DNA of 59,823 nucleotides, taken from contig DCDL01000041.1 of assembly GCA_002316385.1 (NCBI GenBank), forward strand, positions 59,437 to 119,259, in the 5' to 3' direction. This stretch comes from Clostridium sp. UBA1056 (GTDB lineage: Bacteria; Bacillota; Clostridia; Clostridiales; Clostridiaceae). Positions within the stretch are counted from its first letter, which is position 1. Each line of letters begins with the position of its first letter. A program made the translations under genes and the position numbers. A model generated the notes under the pieces. It saw only the letters and a program-made list of their open reading frames with translations, was not told where the DNA came from and did not search any database. Positions 41,034 through 50,212 of the stretch are shown piece by piece.

Positions 41034-42278
41034 ATGAAAGGGATAGCCTTTATAGGTGGACTTTTAATAGATGGTACAGGAAAGGAGCCTATAGAAAATT
41101 CATTAGTCCTTGTTGAAAATAAGAAGATTCTTTATGCTGGAACTATGCAAGACATAGAAGGGGGCTATGAAACTATAGATATATCTGGGAAAACCATTAT
41201 GCCTGGACTTATAGACTCTCATCTACATTTCAGTGGAAATAAAACAGATAACGATACTGAATGGGTTTTAGAGCCTGTGATACAAAAAACTATAGTAGCT
41301 GTTGCTCAAGCCAAAGAAGCATTAGAGCATGGACTAACATCCGTAGGTGAAATTTCTCGCTCTGGAATTTATCTTAGGAACATGATTGAAGAAGGAATAA
41401 TACCTGGACCACGTATAGTTGCAACAGGATTAGGTTTTTGTAGAACTTCGGGTCATGGGGATTCGCATAATTTACCATTGGAATATAATGAGAATTCACA
41501 TCCATGGGCAGAAAGAGTGGATGGACCATGGGATCTACGTAAAGCCATCAGAAAAAGAATTCGTGAAAATCCTGATGCCATAAAAATATGGTCTACAGGA
41601 GGCGGAATATGGAGACACGATGCTAAAGCGGCTTCTCATTATTGTATAGAGGAGATACAAGCGGTAGTAGATGAGTGCAATATGGTTGGATTACCAGTTT
41701 GGTCTCATGCGGAAGGGTATGAAGGAGCATTAAATTCATGTAAAGCAGGAGTTTCTGCTATAATACATGGTCAGGAATTGAATGAAGAATGCCTAGAAAT
41801 TATGAAGGAAAAGGATATAAGCTTTTGTCCAACCCTACAATTTTTCTACGAGTGGTTTACAGTGTACGAGCCTCCTTATAGAAAAATTCTAGATGATTAT
41901 GAAGGAAATACAGTAGCTGAAAAGGAACTAAATCGTATCATAAGTAATTTGCGAAATGCAAATAAGAAAGGTATAAGGATAACTGTAGGTTCAGATTCCT
42001 TCTGCAGTAGTTTAACTCCTTATGGAGAATATGCAATTACAGAAATGTATACCCTTTGTAAGGCTGGACTTACAAATATGGAAGTAATTTTAGCAGCCAC
42101 TAAAAATGGCGCAGAAATGCTTAAGATAGAGAATATAACAGGTACTTTAGAATCTGGAAAGTTTGCTGATATTATCGTGTTAAATGGTAATCCATTAAAG
42201 GATATTCATGATATAAGAAGTGATAAAATGGATGTAATAATGAAAGAAGGTACCTTCGTAAAGAAACTTATAAATTAA
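41034..42278 (+). CDS. Amidohydrolase family protein (imidazolonepropionase/prolidase-like)
   Basis: The 414-residue metal hydrolase has a TIM barrel flanked by a small beta domain. GKTIMPGLIDSHLHFSG gives the first metal motif. IKIWSTGGGIWRHDAKAAS, LPVWSHAEGYEGALNSCKAG, AIIHGQELNEE and ITVGSDSFCSSLTPYGEYA give the remaining ligands. NGAEMLKIENITGTLESGKFADIIVLNGNP is the usual C-terminal return to the beta domain and is cited here only in part: GTLESGKFADIIVL. Relatives hydrolyse dipeptides, imidazolones or cyclic amides. It precedes the oligopeptide transporter on the same strand but is separated by 398 bases, so a link to peptide use is only suggestive. AGGAGG lies 7 bases before the ATG. 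Confidence 0.9.
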   Translation: MKGIAFIGGLLIDGTGKEPIENSLVLVENKKILYAGTMQDIEGGYETIDISGKTIMPGLIDSHLHFSGNKTDNDTEWVLEPVIQKTIVAVAQAKEALEHGLTSVGEISRSGIYLRNMIEEGIIPGPRIVATGLGFCRTSGHGDSHNLPLEYNENSHPWAERVDGPWDLRKAIRKRIRENPDAIKIWSTGGGIWRHDAKAASHYCIEEIQAVVDECNMVGLPVWSHAEGYEGALNSCKAGVSAIIHGQELNEECLEIMKEKDISFCPTLQFFYEWFTVYEPPYRKILDDYEGNTVAEKELNRIISNLRNANKKGIRITVGSDSFCSSLTPYGEYAITEMYTLCKAGLTNMEVILAATKNGAEMLKIENITGTLESGKFADIIVLNGNPLKDIHDIRSDKMDVIMKEGTFVKKLIN

Positions 42279-42326
42279 TATTATAAAAGAGTTATTTTAA
42301 AATGATCTAAAACTTAGATTAATACT

Positions 42327-42359
42327 TGATTAGTATTTAAGTTATTAAATTACTAATCA
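42327..42359. other. Inverted repeat after the amidohydrolase gene
   Basis: TGATTAGTA and TACTAATCA form a 9-bp stem with a 15-base loop. There is no T-run. It may be a weak terminator. Confidence 0.35.
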
Positions 42360-42621
42360 GATATTATATGAAAAGTAATAAATTATTTTGAGATAGCTCT
42401 TTATTTTATATAAGTTACAATAAATAAAATTTATTAATATTTCTTAGCGTAATTTAGGATTGTAAGTAAATTTCATATAGAAACTTTAATAAAACGTATA
42501 TAAGTAACTTACACATTTAATAATGTGGCTTAACTCTTTGATGAAATAAAGAAATATATATGTATGAAGTTTGTTATCAATTTATCAATTTAAAGTAATA
42601 TGTTAAATAAAAATTAATGGA

Positions 42622-42644
42622 ATATTGAGAAAATAATTCAATAT
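42622..42644. promoter_or_regulatory. Candidate operator upstream of opp
   Basis: ATATTGA, 9 bases, TCAATAT. The left half with the centre (AATATTGAGAAAATA) partly resembles the CodY consensus AATTTTCWGAAAATT. CodY control of opp is common in Firmicutes, but the match here is loose. It lies 33 bases before oppB. The remaining gap shows nothing. Confidence 0.3.
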
Positions 42645-42676
42645 ATATATATCATATAAAAAATGGGGGTGAGAAT

Positions 42677-43606
42677 TTGATTAAGTACATTCTAAAAAGA
42701 CTAGGTATAAGTGTGATAACTATATTTATAGTTATTACTGCCACATTCTTCTTGATGAGATTAATGCCTGGAGGACCTTTTGATGGAGAGAAACCATTAC
42801 CACCAGAAATAAAGGCTAGTTTAGAAGCAAAATATGGATTGGATAAATCTTTAGGAGAGCAATACTCCATGTATTTAAAAGACTTACTTAAGGGTGATCT
42901 AGGTCCAAGCATGAAATACAAAGGAAGAGAAGTACAAGAAATAATAAGTTATTCTTTCCCAGCATCTGCAAAGCTTGGTGGAGTAGCAGTGGTAATTTCT
43001 TTAACTTTCGGAATACTTCTAGGAATAATTGCAGCTCTAAAATATAATAGATGGCCAGATACTATATGTATGGTACTAGCTACTTTAGGAGTTACACTAC
43101 CGAGCTTTGTTATAGCGACATTATTGATGTATGTATTTGGAGTTAAACTAAGCTTAGTACCTATAACAGGCCTAGATAGTTGGAAGAGCTATATCTTACC
43201 ATCAATAGCTTTAGCGGGATACTCAATAGCATTTATATCTAGACTTGCCAGATCAAAGCTCTTAGAAGTTTTGAAATCAGACTATATTAGAACTGCTAAA
43301 GCCAAGGGAGTTAATGGTAGAAGAATTATGTTTAAGCATGCTCTTAGAAATACATTAATTCCAATAGTAACCTATGTAGGACCATTAATTGCAGGTATAT
43401 TAACTGGTAGCTTTGTAGTAGAAAAAATATTTGCGATACCAGGTTTAGGAAGAGAGTTTGTAACCACAATAACAAACAGGGATTATACAACAATACTTGG
43501 AGTAACTATATTTTACAGTACACTTCTTATACTATGTAATTTAATTGTGGATATTATGTATGTAATCATAGATCCAAGAATAAAATTAGAAAATGTTGAA
43601 GCATAG
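42677..43606 (+). CDS. oppB: Oligopeptide ABC transporter permease OppB
   Basis: The 309-residue permease has six predicted helices. The N-terminal helix is SVITIFIVITATFFLMRLMP, then PGGPFDGEKPLPPEI, the long outer region and the coupling EAA loop SDYIRTAKAKGVNGRRIMFK with HALRNTLIP after it. It imports oligopeptides with OppC. The start is TTG at 42677, with GGGGGTGAG 5 bases before it, and no ATG fits better. It is the first gene of an uninterrupted oppBCDFA operon. Confidence 0.94.
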   Translation: MIKYILKRLGISVITIFIVITATFFLMRLMPGGPFDGEKPLPPEIKASLEAKYGLDKSLGEQYSMYLKDLLKGDLGPSMKYKGREVQEIISYSFPASAKLGGVAVVISLTFGILLGIIAALKYNRWPDTICMVLATLGVTLPSFVIATLLMYVFGVKLSLVPITGLDSWKSYILPSIALAGYSIAFISRLARSKLLEVLKSDYIRTAKAKGVNGRRIMFKHALRNTLIPIVTYVGPLIAGILTGSFVVEKIFAIPGLGREFVTTITNRDYTTILGVTIFYSTLLILCNLIVDIMYVIIDPRIKLENVEA

Positions 43607-43617
43607 GGGGTGAGGTT

Positions 43618-44556
43618 ATGGAATTTAATGAGGAAATCAATGAAATTTTAGAGAAAGATTTTGTATTTGTAGATGAAGCTAATAAGAAAAAAGATACTAT
43701 AAATAGACCAAGTGTATCTTATTGGAAAGATTCATGGAGAAAACTTAAAAAAAATAAGTTGGCAATAGTGGGGCTTATTTTTGTTATTCTTATAACTCTA
43801 GGAGCTGTACTTATTCCGTGGTTTTCACATCATGATTATAAAACAAACAACCTGATGTTAACTAATCAATGGCCATCAGCAGAGCATTGGTTTGGAACTG
43901 ACTCATTGGGAAGAGATTTATTCGTAAGGGTTATGTATGGAGCTAGATATTCCTTAATAATTGGCTTTGTAGCATCTATACTAAATTTATTTATAGGTAT
44001 AATATATGGTGGAATTGCTGGCCTTGTAGGTGGATGGGTAGATAACGTTATGATGAGAATTGTAGATATAATATCATCTATACCTATGACCATATATGTA
44101 ATATTATTAATGGTTATCCTAGAAAAAGGTGGATTATTTAATATTATCGTAGCCTTAGCTATCTCATATTGGATAGGAATGGCAAGAATAGTTAGAGCAG
44201 AAATACTTCAACTTAAACAACAAGAGTTTATTTTAGCAGCTAAAACCTTAGGAGCACAGGGAAAGAGAATACTATTTAAGCATCTAATTCCAAATTGTTT
44301 AGGACCGATTATAGTAACTCTTACTCTTCAAATTCCAACGGCAATATTTACAGAGGCATTCTTAAGCTTTATTGGATTAGGACTAGTTCCACCTCTTGCT
44401 TCATGGGGAACTTTAGCTAATGATGCTCTATCAACTTTGAGATTATATCCTTATCAACTTTTATTCCCAACTTTGGCTATATGTATAACAATTTTTTCAT
44501 TTAATATGCTTGGTGATGGGCTAAGAGATGCTCTAGATCCAAGGGTTAAAAAGTAG
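43618..44556 (+). CDS. oppC: Oligopeptide ABC transporter permease OppC
   Basis: The 312-residue permease has the extended cytoplasmic N-terminus of OppC (about 45 residues, SYWKDSWRKLKKNKLAIVGL leading into the first helix). It also has HWFGTDSLGRDLFVRVMYGA and the EAA loop LAAKTLGAQGKRILFKHLIP. SFIGLGLVPPLASWGTLAND near the end is typical. It pairs with OppB to form the channel. GGGGGTGAGG lies just before the ATG, and the gap to oppB is 11 bases. Confidence 0.95.
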   Translation: MEFNEEINEILEKDFVFVDEANKKKDTINRPSVSYWKDSWRKLKKNKLAIVGLIFVILITLGAVLIPWFSHHDYKTNNLMLTNQWPSAEHWFGTDSLGRDLFVRVMYGARYSLIIGFVASILNLFIGIIYGGIAGLVGGWVDNVMMRIVDIISSIPMTIYVILLMVILEKGGLFNIIVALAISYWIGMARIVRAEILQLKQQEFILAAKTLGAQGKRILFKHLIPNCLGPIIVTLTLQIPTAIFTEAFLSFIGLGLVPPLASWGTLANDALSTLRLYPYQLLFPTLAICITIFSFNMLGDGLRDALDPRVKK

Positions 44557-44567
44557 GAGGTGGAAGG

Positions 44568-45584
44568 ATGAACAATTTGTTAGAAGTAAATAATTTAAAA
44601 ACATCTTTCTATACCCAATTTGGAGAAGTTCAAGCTGTTGGAGGAGTTTCTTTTAATTTAGAATATGGAGAGGTAATGGGAATTGTTGGAGAGTCAGGCA
44701 GTGGTAAGAGCGTTACTATGATGTCTATCATGAGACTTTTGGATCAAAATGGAAAGGTAAAAGATGGAGATATAAGGTTTGAAGATAGTGATCTAGTATC
44801 ATTGAATGAAGAGGCTATGTCAAAGATAAGAGGAAATGAAATATCTATGATTTTCCAAGATCCTATGACATCGTTAAATCCACTTATGACTATAGGAAAT
44901 CAAATCATGGAGCCCCTTAGAATTCACAAAAAGATGACTAAGGCGGAGGCACATAAAAAAGCTATAGAATTATTATACTTAGTTGGAATACCAAGTCCTG
45001 AAAGTAGGATGAAGCAATATCCACATGAGTTTTCTGGCGGTATGAGACAAAGGGTTATGATAGCTATGGCACTAACTTGTAATCCAAAACTTTTAATAGC
45101 TGATGAGCCAACTACTGCACTTGATGTTACAATACAAGCTCAGATTTTAGAGATAATGAAGGATATAAAACAAAAATTAAATACTTCCATAATATTAATT
45201 ACTCATGACTTAGGTGTGGTTGCAGATATATGTGACAAGGTAAATGTAATGTATGGAGGTCTTATTATAGAACAAGGAACTGTAAAAGATATTTTTTATA
45301 ATTCTAGACATCCATATACTTGGGGTCTTATGGAAAGTGTTCCGAATCCTAATACTTTGGTAAGAGAAAGGTTAAGACCTATAGATGGTCAGCCTCCAGA
45401 TTTATTCAAGCCACCAAAAGGATGTCCATTTTATGCTCGCTGTAAATATTCTATGGAAGTATGTAAAGAGCATAGACCTGGATACTATGAAATAGCTCAG
45501 GGACATAAATCTGCTTGTTGGTTAAATGACAAGAGGGCATCAAAGGTTGAAACTCCAATAAAGAGGAGGAAGGAAGATGAGTAA
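44568..45584 (+). CDS. oppD: Oligopeptide ABC transporter ATP-binding protein OppD
   Basis: The 338-residue ATPase has Walker A GESGSGKSVT, Q-loop MIFQDPMTSLNPLMTIG, signature FSGGMRQRVMIA, Walker B LLIADEPTTALDVT and switch LITHDLG. The C-terminal oligopeptide-transport domain has the cysteine pattern GCPFYARCKYSMEVC with a further Cys near the end, a likely Fe-S site of this subfamily. AGGAGGTGG lies 6 bases before the ATG. Its end overlaps oppF by 8 bases. Confidence 0.96.
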   Translation: MNNLLEVNNLKTSFYTQFGEVQAVGGVSFNLEYGEVMGIVGESGSGKSVTMMSIMRLLDQNGKVKDGDIRFEDSDLVSLNEEAMSKIRGNEISMIFQDPMTSLNPLMTIGNQIMEPLRIHKKMTKAEAHKKAIELLYLVGIPSPESRMKQYPHEFSGGMRQRVMIAMALTCNPKLLIADEPTTALDVTIQAQILEIMKDIKQKLNTSIILITHDLGVVADICDKVNVMYGGLIIEQGTVKDIFYNSRHPYTWGLMESVPNPNTLVRERLRPIDGQPPDLFKPPKGCPFYARCKYSMEVCKEHRPGYYEIAQGHKSACWLNDKRASKVETPIKRRKEDE

Positions 45585-46554
45585 TACAGAAAATTTAATA
45601 GAGGTAAAAAATATATGTAAATATTTTCATACCAAAAAATCAGTTTTTAAGAAAGACAAAGGTATACTAAAGGCTGTTGACGGTGTATCTCTTCATATAA
45701 AAAAAGGTGAAACTTTAGGATTAGTAGGAGAATCAGGCTGTGGAAAAACAACTTTAGGTAGAACCTTATTAAAGTTATATAACCCTACAGCAGGAGAAAT
45801 ATTTTATGATAATGAAGCAATTGAAAAGTTAAATACTAAGCAGATGTTGCCTTATAGAAAGAAAATGCAAATGATATTCCAAGATCCCTATGCTTCTCTT
45901 AATCCAAGATTAACTGTTGGAGATATCATTGGTGAGCCGTTAGATATTTATAAGATGTGTAAAGGAAAAGAAAGGGAAGAAAAAGTAAAGTATTTTCTAG
46001 ATAAGGTAGGACTTGATCAGAATCACATGAATCGTTATCCTCATGAATTTTCTGGTGGACAACGACAAAGAATTGGAATAGCAAGAGCTCTTGCTGTTAA
46101 TCCAGAATTTATTGTTTGTGATGAGCCTATTTCTGCACTAGATGTATCTATACAAGCTCAGATAATTAATATGATTGAAGATTTACAAAATGACTTTGGC
46201 TTAACTTATTTATTTATAGCTCATGATTTATCTATGGTTAAGCACATATCCAACAGAGTTGGAATAATGTACTTAGGAAAATTAGTCGAAATATCAGAGA
46301 GTAATGAGGTATATAATAAGCCAATTCATCCATATACTAATGCATTACTATCTGCAATTCCAATTCCTGATCCAGATGAAGCTAAAAGAAGACAAAGAAT
46401 AATTTTAGAAGGAGATATTCCATCTCCAATTGATCCTCCAACAGGATGTAGATTTAAATCTAGATGCAAACACGCGAAACAGATTTGTAGTGAAGAGGAG
46501 CCAATACTAAAGGAAGTATCTCCTGGCCATTGTGTAGCTTGTCATTTATTTTAA
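45577..46554 (+). CDS. oppF: Oligopeptide ABC transporter ATP-binding protein OppF
   Basis: The 325-residue ATPase partners OppD. Walker A GESGCGKTT, MIFQDPYASLNPRLTVG, signature FSGGQRQRIGIARAL, Walker B IVCDEPISALDVS, switch IAHDLSMV, and the C-terminal cysteine motif GCRFKSRCKHAKQIC are present. GAGGAGGAAG lies in the end of oppD, 3-6 bases before the ATG, so translation is coupled. Confidence 0.96.
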   Translation: MSNTENLIEVKNICKYFHTKKSVFKKDKGILKAVDGVSLHIKKGETLGLVGESGCGKTTLGRTLLKLYNPTAGEIFYDNEAIEKLNTKQMLPYRKKMQMIFQDPYASLNPRLTVGDIIGEPLDIYKMCKGKEREEKVKYFLDKVGLDQNHMNRYPHEFSGGQRQRIGIARALAVNPEFIVCDEPISALDVSIQAQIINMIEDLQNDFGLTYLFIAHDLSMVKHISNRVGIMYLGKLVEISESNEVYNKPIHPYTNALLSAIPIPDPDEAKRRQRIILEGDIPSPIDPPTGCRFKSRCKHAKQICSEEEPILKEVSPGHCVACHLF

Positions 46555-46588
46555 AATAAATAAATTAATTTAACAAGGAGGTTAATCA

Positions 46589-48280
46589 ATGAAGAAAACT
46601 AGAATAATGGCACTAATAATGACCACAATAATGACTGGTACATTGCTTTTAGGATGTACGAAGAATAATGGAAATGAAGGAAAAAAGCCAGGTGATAACA
46701 ATAAACCAGTGGTGGAAGAAAAAGTAGAACAAAAAATAGTGTATAACCTAGGCGCAGACCCTAAAACCATTGATCCACAGCTTAATTCAGCTACAGATGG
46801 GTCAACAGTAATTCACAATGCTTTTGAAGGTCTAATGAGGGAAGATGAAAATTCTAAAATTATTCCAGGAACTGCTGAAAAATATGAATTATCTGATGAT
46901 GGAACTGTTTATACTTTCCATTTGAGAGATAATGCTAAATGGTCAGATGGAAAACCGGTAGTAGCTGGAGATTTCGTATATGCATGGAAAAGAGCATTAA
47001 ATCCTGAAGTGGCAGCAGAATATGCATATCAACTTTTCTATATAAAGAATGGAGCCGCTTACTATAATCAGGAAAAAATAGGGGATAAAGTAGCTACAGC
47101 AGAGGATGTAGGAGTAAAAGCTATAGATGATAAAACTTTAGAGGTAACTCTTGAGTCTCCTGTGTCATATTTCTTATCTTTGGCAGCTTTTCCAACTTAC
47201 TTCCCAGTTAGACAAGATATAATAGAACAAAATAAAGAAAAATGGGCATTGAAACCAGACACATATGTATCCAATGGACCATTTAAAATGTCTGAGTGGA
47301 AAGAAAAAGAAAGTATTACCTTTGTAAAGAATGAAAACTACTGGGATGCTGAAAATGTAAAACTTAAGACGTTAGAAGTAAAATTAATAGATGACCAAAT
47401 AACTTATCTAAATGCATTTAAGAGTGGAGAAATAGATGTAATAGAATCACCACCTCAAGCCGAAATTCCTACATTATTAGCTGAAGGAACAGCTAAAATA
47501 TATCCTTATTTAGGAACTTACTTTTATGTAATAAATGTATCAGACAAAGCTAAAGATGTAGATCCTAAAGCAGCTGAAGCATTAAGTAATCCTAAATTTA
47601 GAAAAGCGTTAGCACTATCTATAGACAAACAGCTAATAGTTGATAAGGTAACACAAGGTGGTCAGGCACCATCAACTAGTTATGTACCATTAGGTATTCT
47701 CGATTCAGCTGAAAAAGAATTTAAAAAAGATTATCTACCACCAACTGGAGATGTAGAAAAAGCTAAAAAATTACTTGCAGAAGCAGGATATCCAAATGGG
47801 GAAGGCGCTCCAACTATTACTCTTACATTTAATACAAATGAAGGTCATCAAAATATAGCTCAAGCTGTACAAGATATGTGGAAGACTAATTTGGGAATAA
47901 ATGTTGAATTGAAGAATGAGGAGTGGGCAGTATTCCAAGATACAAGAAATAACTTCCAATATTCTATAGCTAGACATGGTTGGATAGCAGATTACAATGA
48001 CCCTATGACATTTTTAGATATGTGGACTACTAAAAATGGACAAAATAACGCCGGATATTCAAATAAAGAATATGATAAGTTAATAGCTTCAGCTAAAGTA
48101 GAATTAGACGATACAAAGAGAACTGAAATGTTACGTAAAGCTGAGGATATATTAATGGAAGAATTGCCAATAATACCCGTTTACTCTTATACAAATGTAT
48201 TATGTATAGACAAAAATGTTAAGGGAACTTATAAATCTCCATTAGGACAAATGGAATTTAGAAATGCGTATGTAGAGTAG
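46589..48280 (+). CDS. oppA: Oligopeptide-binding lipoprotein OppA
   Basis: The 563-residue lipoprotein (lipobox LLLGC, Cys23) is a family 5 extracellular solute-binding protein. LGADPKTIDPQLNSATDGST and VIHNAFEGLMREDEN are the family N-terminal signature. YTFHLRDNAKWSDGKPV, SNGPFKMSEWKEKESI, FRKALALSIDKQLIVDKV and RHGWIADYNDPMTFLDMW follow. It captures peptides for OppBCDF. AAGGAGG lies 8 bases before the ATG. It is last in the operon, the usual order in clostridia, and a terminator follows at 48325. Confidence 0.95.
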   Translation: MKKTRIMALIMTTIMTGTLLLGCTKNNGNEGKKPGDNNKPVVEEKVEQKIVYNLGADPKTIDPQLNSATDGSTVIHNAFEGLMREDENSKIIPGTAEKYELSDDGTVYTFHLRDNAKWSDGKPVVAGDFVYAWKRALNPEVAAEYAYQLFYIKNGAAYYNQEKIGDKVATAEDVGVKAIDDKTLEVTLESPVSYFLSLAAFPTYFPVRQDIIEQNKEKWALKPDTYVSNGPFKMSEWKEKESITFVKNENYWDAENVKLKTLEVKLIDDQITYLNAFKSGEIDVIESPPQAEIPTLLAEGTAKIYPYLGTYFYVINVSDKAKDVDPKAAEALSNPKFRKALALSIDKQLIVDKVTQGGQAPSTSYVPLGILDSAEKEFKKDYLPPTGDVEKAKKLLAEAGYPNGEGAPTITLTFNTNEGHQNIAQAVQDMWKTNLGINVELKNEEWAVFQDTRNNFQYSIARHGWIADYNDPMTFLDMWTTKNGQNNAGYSNKEYDKLIASAKVELDDTKRTEMLRKAEDILMEELPIIPVYSYTNVLCIDKNVKGTYKSPLGQMEFRNAYVE

Positions 48281-48324
48281 CTTAATAAGTAAAATTACTT
48301 TAATATAATAATTAATTAAAAAAT

Positions 48325-48367
48325 AAAGGGAGTTATTTTCAAATAAAACTTGAAGATAGCTCCTTTT
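48325..48367 (+). terminator. Terminator after oppA
   Basis: AAAGGGAGTTATTTTC pairs with GAAGATAGCTCCTTTT through three G-T or A-G-shifted positions, and the right arm ends in TTTT. Confidence 0.65.
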
Positions 48368-48439
48368 ATAATTAATTTTATAAAAAACTTTACAAAATAG
48401 ACTTATTGTGATATTATTTTGAAAACAATAAATTTTATA

Positions 48440-48723
48440 AAGCGTTGAAGAGAAGAAGTAAAATTAATGTATCTTTACAGAGAATTCCCCATAAGCTGAG
48501 AGGTGGAAGAGTAAGTTAATTTGAATAACATCTCTGAGCAGTGCTTCCGAAAGATAACACCCAGTAGGTAGTACCGGATCTGCACACGTTATAGTGCTAG
48601 AGTATAATCAATTTATAAAATTGACGTACTTGAAGAGGTTGTTATTGTGAAGTGACAGTAAATTAAGGTGGTAACGCGTGAGTAGTACTCTCGTCCTTTT
48701 ATATAAAGGACGAGAGTTTTTTT
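48440..48723 (+). ncRNA. T-box leader of asnA, specifier AAC (asparagine)
   Basis: The leader carries the T-box parts in order. There is a purine-rich start (GAAGAGAAGAAGTA), Stem I with AGAGGTGGAAGAGTAAGTTA, a specifier loop TTGAATAACATC with AAC at 48527-48529, and the T-box motif AAGGTGGTAACGCG (48665-48678). A strong terminator follows (CTCTCGTCCTTT and complement, then seven T, to 48723). Uncharged tRNA-Asn should stabilise the antiterminator and switch on asnA. The motif has AACGCG where the consensus is ACCGCG. Confidence 0.88.
48687..48723 (+). terminator. T-box-controlled terminator
   Basis: A perfect 12-bp stem (CTCTCGTCCTTT and its complement) with a 5-base loop is followed by TTTTTTT. 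It is the off-state structure of the T-box leader. Confidence 0.9.
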
Positions 48724-48810
48724 ATTATAAAAATAAAAAAGATAAAGTAATGGCGCCATAAAACTTTATTAATACTTAATTTTAAATATTGAATTTAGGA
48801 GGAACTTATT

Positions 48811-49824
48811 ATGAAAATAGAAGGCATTATTATTCCAGATGGATATAAATCTAAAAGCACATTAATAGAGACTGAAATATATATAAAAGAAATTAAAGAC
48901 TTTTTTGAAAAAACCTTATCGGAAAAACTTAACTTAACAAGAGTTTCAGCACCGTTATTTGTAGATTCAAAGAGTGGACTAAATGATAATTTAAATGGTA
49001 CAGAGCGACCTGTTGTGTTTGATTTGTTGGCGACGGGAGAGAATGTTGAAATAGTACATTCCCTGGCAAAGTGGAAGAGATTAAGTCTTCATAGATATGG
49101 GTTCAAAGTTGGAGATGGTCTATATACAGACATGAATGCTATAAGAAGAGATGAAGAATTGGATAATTTGCATTCTGTTTATGTAGATCAATGGGATTGG
49201 GAAAAGGTAATAAGAAAAGAAGATAGAAATGAAGAATACTTAAAAGAGGTTGTAAGAACAATTTATGATGTGTTTAAGAAAACTGAAGAATTTGTCAGCA
49301 AAAACCTAATGAACACAGGCTGTAATTTACCAGAAGAAATATGTTTTATAACTAGTCAAGAATTAGAGGATAGATATCCACAGCTTAATCCTAAAGAAAG
49401 AGAAGATAAAATATGTAAAGAATTTGGAGCTGTATTCATAATGAAAATAGGCTCTGTATTAAAATCAGGAGAAAAACATGATGGTAGAAGTCCAGATTAC
49501 GATGATTGGAATTTAAATGGAGATATATTATTTTGGTATCCTTTATTAAATAGAGCCATAGAACTTTCATCCATGGGAATAAGAGTAGATGAAAAGGCTC
49601 TTGATTATCAATTAAGAGTATCAGATAATGAGAATAGGAGAAGTTTAGATTTTCACAAGATGTTATTATGTGGAGAGCTTCCATATACAATTGGAGGAGG
49701 AATAGGACAATCAAGAATATGTATGTTCTTTTTAAATAAAGCTCATATTGGTGAAGTTCAATCTACTATATGGGATGAAAAAAATCTAAAGGTTTGTAAA
49801 GAAAATGATATAAAATTACTTTAA
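48811..49824 (+). CDS. asnA: Aspartate--ammonia ligase
   Basis: The 337-residue enzyme makes asparagine from aspartate, ammonia and ATP. It is related to class II aminoacyl-tRNA synthetases. LNLTRVSAPLFVDSKSGLND, LNGTERPVVFDL, VVHSLAKWKR-like IVHSLAKWKRLSL, GLYTDMNAIRRDE, SVYVDQWDWEKVI and the C-terminal LPYTIGGGIGQSRICMFFLN match AsnA closely. GGAGGAAC lies 6 bases before the ATG. The T-box leader with an asparagine specifier supports the assignment. A terminator follows at 49921. Confidence 0.97.
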   Translation: MKIEGIIIPDGYKSKSTLIETEIYIKEIKDFFEKTLSEKLNLTRVSAPLFVDSKSGLNDNLNGTERPVVFDLLATGENVEIVHSLAKWKRLSLHRYGFKVGDGLYTDMNAIRRDEELDNLHSVYVDQWDWEKVIRKEDRNEEYLKEVVRTIYDVFKKTEEFVSKNLMNTGCNLPEEICFITSQELEDRYPQLNPKEREDKICKEFGAVFIMKIGSVLKSGEKHDGRSPDYDDWNLNGDILFWYPLLNRAIELSSMGIRVDEKALDYQLRVSDNENRRSLDFHKMLLCGELPYTIGGGIGQSRICMFFLNKAHIGEVQSTIWDEKNLKVCKENDIKLL

Positions 49825-49920
49825 TTCATAAATAATTTTTGTATTTAAATTTGGAGTATTTAAATAACAACTTTACTTTTCACAGAGAAATTCTAATATT
49901 TATTTTTGAAGTAAATTAAA

Positions 49921-49966
49921 AACTGAGTCTATCTTAAAATAATTTTTAAGGTAGACTCAGTTTTTT
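49921..49966 (+). terminator. Terminator after asnA
   Basis: AACTGAGTCTATCTTAAAA pairs with TTTTTAAGGTAGACTCAGTT (one wobble), and the right arm continues into TTTTTT. Confidence 0.85.
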
Positions 49967-50105
49967 ATATGCGATCAGTCACACTTATACTATATTGTAG
50001 TTTATATAAATTTAAAAGCTACTATCAAAATAAATGAAATCACAAAAAACACTAGTCATATATATAAAAGTGTGATAATATAGGTTCTATGTTAAAAGTA
50101 CAGAC

Positions 50106-50129
50106 TACCCCATCTTATTTAGTGGGGTA
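50106..50129 (+). other. Small hairpin in the pyrG leader
   Basis: TACCCCA and TGGGGTA form a 7-bp stem followed by ATTCTTATT, 84 bases before the pyrG start. It could be a leader terminator. CTP-dependent attenuation is known for pyrG in Bacillus, but the matching GGGC transcription start is not seen here. Confidence 0.35.
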
Positions 50130-50212
50130 ATTCTTATTATACAAATGTACAAATTAAAAGTCAATAGTAAATTAATAAAAATTTTAAAATAAACTATATG
50201 GGAGAAGATAGC

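Noticed and set aside
50106..50129. CTP-sensing attenuator of pyrG by reiterative transcription
   Set aside because: The hairpin exists, but the GGGC transcription start needed for the Bacillus mechanism is not visible, and the T-run is poor.
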